A stretch of 64,000 nucleotides of DNA. It comes from Acanthosepion esculentum. Taxonomy: Eukaryota > Mollusca > Cephalopoda > Sepiida > Sepiidae. This document shows positions 55,783 to 64,000 of this stretch, piece by piece (positions within the stretch are counted from its first letter, which is position 1; each line of letters opens with the position of its first letter). The notes below the pieces were generated by a model. It was not told the origin of the DNA, made no database searches, and was given only the letters and a program-made list of their open reading frames with translations. Made by a program: the position numbers and the translations under genes. The DNA is taken from positions 55,157,409 to 55,221,408 of the forward strand of contig OZ038487.1 in NCBI GenBank assembly GCA_964036315.1, in the 5' to 3' direction.

Positions 55783-57046
55783 ACCAAAAAAGTTCTGTCT
55801 GTTTTTAAAGGAAAAAAAGAAAACACTTCACAGTATGTGTAACTTATATTTAGTCTTCAAAGTAATCGGCATCCAGCACCTTCTGCCAACATGTCTCCAG
55901 CTGTTCAATGCCCTTGCAGTAGAACTCGGGGGGTTTTGACACAAAGAAGTCCGTGAGGGCTTTGCGCAAGTCTGCTTCATTGGTGAAGGATTTCCCATGA
56001 AGATGATTATCCAGGGAGTGGAAGAGGTGGTAATCGGATGGCTCAAGGTCAGGTGAATAAGGTGGATGGCACAAAGTCTCCCACCCAAGTTGCTGTATGG
56101 TATGCCTGACCACTCGCGCAACATGCGGCCTGGCATTGTCATGGAGGAAAAGCACACCTTTGCGATTCACCAGTGCTGGCTCCTTCTGGCGCAATGCTTG
56201 TAGCACACGTTTCAGTTGCTGCAAGTATAGGTCTCCAGTGACCGTTTGGCCCGTTGGTAGCAGTTCATAATGTACCACTTGACGACCTGTCCACCAGACA
56301 CAAAGCATAATCTTGCGTGGGTGCATAGGCGGTCTTGCGATGTGAGAGACAACATCCTGAGGAGACAACCAATGTCTGGAACGCTTGGGAGTTTTGTACA
56401 GAACCCACTTTTCATCACTAGTAAGCACTCGATTGAATAAGGATGTGGTATGGTGGCGAGAAAGCAGCGATACGCAGGCTGCCACTCGTCCCTTGTGGAC
56501 CTCCAACAGTGTTTGCGGAACCCACTTGCTCAGTTTGTACGTCTTACCTAGGCGGTGCAGGTGAAGTCTAACTGTTTCATCGGAAACGTTGAACTATCTT
56601 GCAAGTTCACCCCACATTAGACTACTGTCCTCTTCAATGGCCGCCTTCAGGACTCCGTCATTCAAGACCTGTGGTCGTCCACTGCGAGGCTCATCATTGA
56701 GAGACAAATCTCCTGACTTGAATTTTCGAAACCAACGCATTGCAGTACATTCATCCACAGCACTATCCCCAAATGCTTGACATATGCGGTGACTTGATGC
56801 AGCTGCTGATAAGCCCATTCTGAAGTCGTAAAGCAAACAGCCCCGAACTAGATCTCTAGACACTTCCATACTTCTCACAGCTGTCCAGCTTATAACTGAT
56901 GGCCGGGCACGATGCGCATGTTTTTTTATAACGTCTGATGTTCCTACTTCTGGCTGTCCGAATTTGAAAACAATTGCTAAACGCATTTCATATATATTTT
57001 AACTTCATTCAATGGCTAATCAAAAAATGGACAGAACTTTTTTGGT
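55783..57046 (-). mobile_element. Full-length mariner element (mariner-3)
   Basis: 1264 bp with inverted ends ACCAAAAAAGTTCTGTC, identical for 17 bp, and TA at 55781-55782 and 57047-57048. The cleanest transposon in the window. Confidence 0.95.
55850..56869 (-). pseudogene. mariner-3 transposase, one in-frame stop
   Basis: DD34D transposase of 339 codons. Start MEVSRDLVRGCLLYDFRMG, with HTH regions in residues 1-110. A single TAG at codon 92 (56594-56596) follows WGELAR. Asp residues at about 152 (TSDEKW), 244 (LHDNARPH) and 279 (EPSDYHLF), the last two 34 residues apart. WVP and the YSPDL line are kept. It ends DADYFED. No frameshift. Upstream codons back to 56986 are open but look like terminal-region sequence. 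Confidence 0.95.
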
Positions 57047-57056
57047 TACCTTGTGT

Positions 57057-57075
57057 GTGTATATATATATATATT

Positions 57076-57107
<32 letters not shown>

Positions 57108-57112
57108 TTAGG
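57057..57112. repeat. (TA)n/(CA)n microsatellite
   Basis: Compound tract next to the mariner-3 right end. Confidence 0.96.
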
Positions 57113-57259
57113 GTGTGCAGCTTATATATGTAAGATATCAACAAGAAAAAACTTGTCATCAGTGCTGCAGTTGTGAAAATCTTTATTAGTGAAGAAAATG
57201 AATTCAGTAAATATAGAAAAATAGAAAGGGGTTTAAGACAAGGATATATATATATATAT

Positions 57260-57398
57260 ATAGACGATTGCACTAGCATGAAACAGACTGTCGTCTCTAA
57301 GTGCTGACTTCTATGTCCACTTTTATATTTACACACGCTCTATCTCTGATATTGAGCACTTTATCCCATAAATATAGCACACTTTAAGACTATATTTC

Positions 57399-57410
<12 letters not shown>
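57260..57410 (+). mobile_element. Family D retroposon, sense copy 3
   Basis: Core TGC/GCA hairpin, GAAACAGACTGTC (57280-57292): an ACA-gac-TGT mini-hairpin then C. It ends in (TA)n at 57402-57452. The bases before the hairpin are truncated. Confidence 0.75.

Positions 57411-57452
<42 letters not shown>
57411..57452. repeat. (TA)n microsatellite
   Basis: Tail of family D copy 3. Confidence 0.97.
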
Positions 57453-57457
<5 letters not shown>

Positions 57458-57459
57458 TC

Positions 57460-58210
57460 TCACTGAACTTATTCAACTAAAGAGTGAGGCACTTGTAAGA
57501 GAATTAGACGTTCTATTGGTGGCCACAATCTCAGTAATATAGGATATGCAGATGGCACAGTGTTGATAACAGGCGCAGAAAGGAAACTGCAAGAACTCTC
57601 ACAGAATGTAGTGAAGGAAAGCCAGAAGAAGGGACTAAACATCAATAGCAAGATGATAGAATGCACGGTTGTTAGCAAAAGAAACAGCCCACAATGCCAA
57701 TTACAAATTGAATATAGTAAAATCAAGTAAGTACAAAAATTTAAATATCTGGGAAGTGTTTTAACAGAAGTCATAAAATGTGACACTGAAATCTGAAGGC
57801 ATGTTGGGTTAGCAAAAGATGAATGCTGGACAATCTCTTCACAGAAAAGAGACGTGATACAACAAAAATGTGGTTCTACAGAAGGATGCTGAGAATAGCA
57901 AGGTCTGAACATGTGAACAACAGCAAGTTTGAGAGAAAATAGAAACAAAAAGGATGCTTATACTTAACATCAGAAAGAAATAGTCAAAATTTCTAAAGCA
58001 CATAATGTGGAAAGAATGCTTGGAAAACACGGGATAGATTGAAAGCAAGACAGAGGAAAGCAATGCATAACCCACCTAGTGAGCTTGAGTAAATGGATGG
58101 CAGAACAAGGTTTAAGAGAGATAACAAAAAGACAATATTTATTAAGAGCAACAAATGAGAGGAAATAGTGAAGCGCCATCATCACCAACGTTCTGCAGAG
58201 AGAAGGCACG
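57460..58210 (+). pseudogene. RTE-like LINE RT fragment with YADG
   Basis: Reads IGYADGTVLITGAERKLQEL (from about 57539), VVKESQKKGLNINSKMIECT, VSKRNSP, then a FKYLGSVLTE line (57740). After a deletion come WFYRRMLRIA and the C-terminal tail to 58210. The catalytic YADD is YADG (57545-57556). Typical RTE order. Inactive. Confidence 0.85.
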
Positions 58211-58214
58211 AAGG

Positions 58215-58890
58215 AGTATTATTTTATTTCTTTTGCATGTTTGATGATTATTGCTTGAGAATAAGTGAAATGTCTCCTAAAATTGCTACCTCTCTCAGTA
58301 TCCTCTCACACTCCAGTGATACCATAGCCAAGAGGAAGGGTCTCAAACACAAGGGCACAAAAGGGCCATTACATGCTGAGTGAGAAGTGAGTGGGCTAGA
58401 AGCAAGCCCATTGCTAAAGTATTATCAGCAGGGAGGGTATCAACTCTAGTGGGAGCTGACATCAATTTCAGAAGTGGGGCACTGGCAGAAGTCCATTTTC
58501 TCAAATTAAAATTAGTTTGCACCCCATTCAGAGATGCAGAGTGGTGGTGGTGAGGGGATGAAACTTTCAGTGAGTACTCAACATTTTTTTCCAATATTAG
58601 TTGTTAAATTTATTTCTTCTTATAAAATTAAAAAAAAAGAGACCAAGATATCAGTGCAAAATATATTTGTACCCTCTCATCAGGTACCTAAGGAAGAATA
58701 CATGGTGGCCGAGTTTAATTCCCTTCCCTGGAGAGTAACAAGAACAGACCCTGCTGATCTTAAAATTGATTGACTGTCTGTTTCCATGTGTTGGTAGGTC
58801 AAGCGCAATAATGCTATTGCGAAAGTATAGTAGGAGTGAGTGACAAATTTATTAAACTTATGAAAATTTGAAGAAAATATTGGCCAGGAA
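58215..58890. other. Unassigned DNA with balanced composition
   Basis: Frames on both strands at 58340-58600 stay open for 80 codons but match no family I know. Confidence 0.3.
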
Positions 58891-58899
58891 AATGGTTCT

Positions 58900-59210
58900 A
58901 TTCCCCATGGACTGCAGAAAGATATTTTGCAGTCCATATATGTGAGACCTTGGGTATAGGCAGTCTCAGTTCTTCTTTGAATATTTAATTCATTCAATCT
59001 CAATTCTAATGTTTTTTGCATAGCTCCAAGTGTACCAGTTATTATGGGTATGACTATAACCTCATGTACAACAGGCTTGTCAATTCTTGAGGAAGATCTT
59101 GGTGCTTTTTCTAATTGTTCATATCTTTTCTTCCCCATGTGGTCCAGTAGCACAATTATGCATATGACCTGACAAATTCTTGTTTTTCCTATTTTGTAAC
59201 TATTATACAC
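58900..59210 (-). pseudogene. LINE ORF C-terminal fragment
   Basis: The frame contains GKKRYEQLEKAPRS, then VVHEVIVIPIITGTLGAMQK and a LELRLNELNIQRR line. The V-I-P-I-I-x-G-x-L-G signature followed by a Leu-rich helix is common at the end of non-LTR retrotransposon proteins in invertebrates, after the RT. The frame runs on to 58680 but loses similarity after about 58900. I am fairly, not fully, sure. Confidence 0.6.
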
Positions 59211-59214
59211 AATC

Positions 59215-60235
59215 TTCTTGCTTAAATATCATTTTGTTATATGATGAACTCAAGACACTTACACAAATTTCATTGTATTACTTTTCCTATGCTTTTTCAC
59301 TTATTTTTGTTTTCCTTTTGAGCTAGCTTGTTACAGTGTTTAACATCACAGAGAAGAAACGTTTACCGTTTTCTGGCTTTTCTCCAGTACCAAATTAACC
59401 TAGTAGCAAAAGTAGAAAATGCTATGGGCCCTGCATTTTCAAGCGTCCCACATTAAATACTTTCAAGCTGTCTGGTAAAATTGGCATCTTATTTAGCATT
59501 TCAGGTAACAGTTCTTCATGCCATCAGATAAAGATGCCCTAGGCTGAGAGTGGGAGTACCCCATTGTAACTATTTTCCACATTATAAATTCTTACTGTAC
59601 AGGTCTATTTTGAAAATTCACCAATTCATCATTATATCACTAATTGGATAATGCACACAACCTTTATTCAAGACTTACAGAGATAGGTGTATGGCAATGC
59701 AACGGGTGGAGTTTAGCGTGACTGCACAACTTTGGCACTGATCACAACCACCAACTTCTAGTGTCCTTATTGCACCAGACTTAGGTCACAGAGCCGCCTT
59801 CACATCCACTGATGAAATGCAAAAGGACAACCATAATTTCACGTAACAGTATATGGAGGCTGTTATATCAACTCAAACATCTAAGAATCCTCTGCCTAGC
59901 AAACAACTCATGATTTAATAGATAGGTGTATTTGTTAATTTACAGACTGTTTATAACATATACTATATTTTAACTCAACCATGCAAATTACCAAACATCA
60001 TTTTTTATCGTTCTTGGTTGGGCCAAGAATCTTTCAGCACAATTATTACAGTATTTAAAGTTTTAACTAGTCAGACTAATTCTTTCTCCTTATTTCACAA
60101 TTTCTCATTTCTTCACTCAAGATTGGCAATCACTTCTGAAAAATAATTTGTGGTGAATTTAAAATCTGACAAAAATATAAGAATACACAGAAAGAATAGC
60201 CACTATGAAATGATGACCTTAAGAAGATGAGCATT
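59215..60235. other. Unassigned AT-rich DNA
   Basis: No feature recognised in about 1 kb. Confidence 0.5.
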
Positions 60236-60239
60236 CTTG

Positions 60240-60620
60240 TTCCTTTATTTGCCTAGCCCCCTCAAGATGTGGACGGTCATGGCTCTCCATAGTTTCCTAT
60301 TTTTGTAGTTCTTTGTCTCCTAACCATCACTCTCAGTCCCTGCTTTTACATCCATTTACAAAAACTTTATAAATTGGTTATTTACTGTTTCCCTCTGTAA
60401 CTTTTGTATTCAATATGTCCTTCTAAGTTTCAAATTCTCCAAACCCTCCTTTCTCATCATGCATCCCGGAAATTCTTTCTGATTATAAGCATGTGACCTT
60501 TTCATTCACATTTTGCTTAAAACTTCTTCGTTGCTCACATGTCTCATCTATGGTAGTCTCAACATCCTTCTGTAAAACCACATCTGTTGATTCAAACCTC
60601 TTCTTTATCTGAGAAGAAAT
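60240..60620 (-). mobile_element. RTE-like LINE C-terminal fragment, antisense
   Basis: The minus strand matches the 12450-12760 and 49540-49830 lines, from a VLQKDVETTI-like segment to the RKLWRAMTVHILRG end. Confidence 0.7.
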
Positions 60621-60624
60621 CTAG

Positions 60625-61060
60625 TATTCACAGAGATATCAAATCATTGATATATAGCAGTTCAATATTCTTTTCTTTGTTTCTAGTGATATTTTTGATA
60701 TCTCTTAAAAATATGAGAAAATACATGGAAGGAAGAACCTTTATGAAATGATGACCTGACAAGGTGATCATTTTATATCAAGCTGTTAAAATCTATTCAA
60801 ATACTTCATTTGAATCATTTACCTTATATTTTCAGGGGCTTCTTTATTATATTGATACCAGCTAAATATTTACCTGTTTTATAAGTTCTATCACTATACT
60901 AGTACATAATTTAATATTTATATGTATTTTTTATTTTAGGGCCCCTTTGCAAAATATGCTACAGGTCCTGGATTAACCTGGCCCTGCCTCTAAAAACAAT
61001 TTTCTCATTAAAAATCTTATTATCTGCTTTCCATCTGTTAGCACAACTGTGGTAAGACAG
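60625..61060. other. Unassigned AT-rich DNA
   Basis: No feature recognised. Confidence 0.5.
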
Positions 61061-61064
61061 AAAA

Positions 61065-61262
61065 GACTGGCTTCAGTGAGAAAATGAAAGAAAGAAGGAA
61101 AGATAGAAGTGTTTAATGTCTCCTCATAACTAATGGACTATTTCATTTTGATTGTGTGGAAAGACAAAAAAGACATATCAGAGAGGCTATCTGTTTTCAG
61201 TGAGGAAATGAAAGAAAGAAGGAAAGATAGATGTATTTAACATCTGTTTCAGTGAAAGTTTT
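61065..61262 (+). repeat. Interspersed repeat I, copy 2, internally duplicated
   Basis: Matches 47940-48110. A line of about 45 bp with GAAAGAAGGAAAGATAGA occurs twice (61085-61120 and 61205-61240). Confidence 0.7.
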
Positions 61263-61264
61263 CA

Positions 61265-62120
61265 GATTTACAAAATAAAAGCTCAATTGTAATCTCAAAA
61301 CTATACGAAGATTCATTTGTTTGATCCTAGAATTTGTTTTCTAGGACAAAATGGTTGGATTGTTTTGGCTCTCATCAATATTATAGATGAAAGGTGAAAA
61401 AAGAAGGATCTGAGAGGTTTTTTTTTTTAACCCTGGTTGTAAATCAGAAATATAAAGCAGTACAAATAAAATCGTATCAAATACAATCAATTATAAAATC
61501 TAAAACAGATGCAATTATATTTAACTGTCAGACATTTTTAAAAGACTCAGCTTATTGTTCATTGGATTTGGCAACATTTTTTTCTTTTTTTTTTAAAGTC
61601 TACTGCTTATGCCTTTCATTCCTTCCATTAATTACAGAACATTTTTATTTTGTGCCTTTTCAGTGTGCAGAGATATTTGCCTATATCTGTATGGATGTAC
61701 ATCAAAATGCATATTTCATTTAAACTCAGACTAGCACCACATATTTTGAACAGACATTTTTTATTTTTTCATCTTTTTTAAAAAAATTTTAATTCATATT
61801 TGTTTCCATTCTTTGCAAATAGACATACATTTCTGCATATATATTCATATGCATAATTCAAATGCTTAATATATATTTTATAAATATTTTGTGGGTTTCT
61901 TACTGTTTCAGAACTTTCAGCTTCAGCATAAGCAATCATCAGGTAAATATACATTTACCATTCTACAGTAAAAGGGTATAATTAGAATTGTTGTGTATAG
62001 AATATAAGTTAGACTTGTTTAAGAAACCAGAATTTAAGACAATATTTATAATTATATAAAAAAGCTCAGTGTTGTGCATCAGTCTTGTTATTTTAGTATG
62101 TTTGCACATTTTATATAACA
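61265..62120. other. Unassigned AT-rich DNA
   Basis: No feature recognised. Confidence 0.5.
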
Positions 62121-62123
62121 TGT

Positions 62124-62125
<2 letters not shown>

Positions 62126-62166
<41 letters not shown>
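62126..62166. repeat. (TA)n microsatellite
   Basis: About 20 TA units. Confidence 0.97.
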
Positions 62167-62169
<3 letters not shown>

Positions 62170-62230
62170 CTATTTAGGCAGCAATCCTTCATTCATTTAT
62201 GCATGTTTCATTAAAAACGACAGTGTTAGT

Positions 62231-62373
62231 GTTATAGAGATGTTTTATTTTCCAAACGCAGTGAGCACATTGTGGCCATGTTTGCAGTTAAAAGAAAAAG
62301 CCAACACTTAATAATATTAACAATGAACACAGCTGCAATGTGCTGTGTTCGGAAAATAAAACATCTCTATAAC
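62231..62373. repeat. Imperfect inverted repeat, MITE-like
   Basis: Arms of about 50 bp share TTATAGAGATGTTTTATTTT and the CACATTG line, around a 35-bp centre. Confidence 0.8.
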
Positions 62374-62379
62374 TCGGTA

Positions 62380-64000
62380 TCACAGATTAAAATTTCAAAC
62401 AGGTACTAGGTGTTATCTGATTAATCTACATGATTAAAGAGACTTAGCAGTTTTTATTTCATTAAAATATCTCAAACCGTTTAATTTTGGCAGATTTATT
62501 TTTATTTTTACACGTGCTCGACATTTTTTGTCTATTATGAATTAGGACAAAATACCATATTTGGACTCCTATATTTTAAAAAGCAATTAAGGACAACAGT
62601 TAAAATTATACTAGCTTGTTAGGTACATAACAAAGAAATTAATAATAAAATTACAGATAGTATCACTGCATATTTCTTAAATAAATTCAGTCTGAATATG
62701 CAAATTTTACAAATCAAAACTTCTGCAACGACATGCAAACAATTCATAACCTGAGGTTTGACATTTCATAAAACTGGAAATAAGACCCACATTCATCCCA
62801 AATTTCAAATATCACATTAGGACTATACCAGTAACATGCCTAATTTTTGGCGGGAGTGATAGAATGGATATATTCTGTATTATTCCACTTCAAAATTGAA
62901 AAAAAATTGCTTTTTAACCTTTTGTCACAAGGTATTTGAAAGGCCAATTTTAGACTTGCTTGAATTGTGTCATAAAATGAATACTTCTTACACTACAAAC
63001 ACCAAATTTCATATTTAGCCATTTCTGGGGGGTGCTCTTTCCATTTTTCATGGTCAAAATGACCTAAAACCAACAGATTAGAATGTATATGGAGCAGATG
63101 TTGAACAAGTATAGTACTGACTCAACATGTACAATTTCTGGACTGGAGAAAGTGAAGCTTAACACACGCCAAGCAATACCCACTAATGATTATTAATAAT
63201 CCCTATGAAATAAATTATAAATATTACTAAGAAATAATAATAAATTAGGAAAATGAATATTAAATCATAAATTTGTATCTAGATAGCAATAAATCATAAC
63301 TAAAATCCATTCATTATATAATTTAAAAATTAAGAAATTTTTTGAAGGGGTAACTTTAAACAAAATGTTACTTGGTAACTGAAATGCTGATAATTATTGT
63401 GAGAATACTGCAAAAACATAAAAGACATTCTAGAATTTTTTGTAAAATTTTTTTTTTTTTTATCTCATTCTTTGAATATGATCATTTTTCGATCAATATG
63501 TCCTACATTTTTATTTTTGTGATTTGAATCTGAGCATAAAGTAAACAAATCGATTTTTGTTTCATATTTTTATGACAAAAACGGTTTTTAAATCCCATTT
63601 ACATTTTACATATCATAGAAAATTAATATTTAAAACAAATTCTTAGCAATTTCCTTGAAAATTTTGTCCATAGAAAACATGCTGGTCGATTCTTTTGTGT
63701 CCTTGTTGACGCTGTGTATTGAGTCTCGTGTGGAGTTGAAATGATGGCCGAGCGAGTCGCACATGGTTACACATAATCGCACACACACGAAATGGAGCTA
63801 TCGTTTCATATTTGATTTTGATTTAGTTTCATAGATTATTAAATGAGCGTTTTAATGATATATTTTATGTGTTTTTACTTTTACAAGAAGCATTTGAATT
63901 TTACGATCAAACTTTTCATTTGAATTGTTTACAAACTTCTTATTAAAATTTAAAAATATGAAAATGAAGCTTAGAATGTTAACTTTCAAAATAACCTATT
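62380..64000. other. Unassigned AT-rich DNA, end of window
   Basis: No element recognised. A small CpG-containing patch lies at 63710-63790 with ATGATGGCCGAGCGAGTCGC, an 11-codon frame without a clear splice donor. Confidence 0.45.

Noticed and set aside
58343..58773. Open frames of about 80 codons on both strands
   Set aside because: Composition looks protein-like but no family, start context or splice structure supports either strand.
63753..63790. Second candidate first exon (MMAERVAHGYT)
   Set aside because: Ends in a stop after 11 codons, and no good splice donor precedes it.

Overview
This window looks like non-coding or intronic DNA from an animal nuclear genome. It is AT-rich and full of (TA)n and (CA)n microsatellites. 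I found no tRNA or rRNA gene, no CRISPR array, no bacterial-type operon and no convincing multi-exon host gene. Nearly everything I can name is a transposable element. The mixture (Tc1/mariner, RTE-like and L2/CR1-like LINEs, Penelope-like elements, several tRNA-derived SINEs, a Helitron, Gypsy remnants) and the (TA)n tails fit a lophotrochozoan, and I suspect a cephalopod such as an octopus. The species call is inference, not something the sequence proves.

Layout. 1-6 kb: tRNA-like SINE-A, L2/CR1-type LINE 3' ends, and an LTR-like insertion that splits a LINE (4454-5204). 6-10 kb: two SINE-B copies, a decayed Gypsy gag-protease-RT fragment (6640-7975) butted against SINE-A, and a CT-rich tract. 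10-14 kb: three repeated blocks of RTE-like LINE 3' ends, L2-type pieces and two insertions with clear target-site duplications. 14-16 kb: a mariner remnant and a full-length dead mariner (14742-16029). 17-19 kb: LINE and SINE fragments. 20-24 kb: inverted-repeat elements, a mariner MITE, tandem copies of a (TA)-tailed retroposon (family D), SINE-C, and a Penelope-like element. 24-28 kb: inverted SINE pairs and a 2.1 kb L2/CR1-type LINE. 29-33 kb: two 30-bp minisatellites and a 1.4 kb CT tract. 33-35 kb: an RTE-like LINE with endonuclease and RT traces. 35-44 kb: inverted-repeat elements, Tc1/mariner remnants, a perfect 132-bp-arm palindrome (38081-38374), a LINE, SINEs, a Penelope GIY-YIG-side fragment and a purine tract. 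44-50 kb: one possible host first exon and more LINE/SINE ends. 53-58 kb: nested LINEs, a non-autonomous Helitron (54630-55369), a nearly intact mariner (55783-57046) and an RTE RT fragment. 58-64 kb: LINE remnants and mostly unassigned DNA.

How the parts relate. The SINEs and families C and D have no protein genes and must have been copied by LINE or Penelope machinery. All reverse transcriptases and transposases here are damaged, and several carry changes in the catalytic motif itself (YADE, YADG, YVED). The most interesting shared signal is a short RNA-like module, CTGANGA - hairpin - GAAA - tiny hairpin - U-H. It recurs in at least five otherwise unrelated repeat families and has the layout of the minimal hammerhead ribozymes known from Penelope-like retroelements. 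A second variant, TTGANAA, occurs in three more repeats. Family letters (SINE-A to F, D, G, H, I, LINE-A, L2-A) are my own labels for this window.
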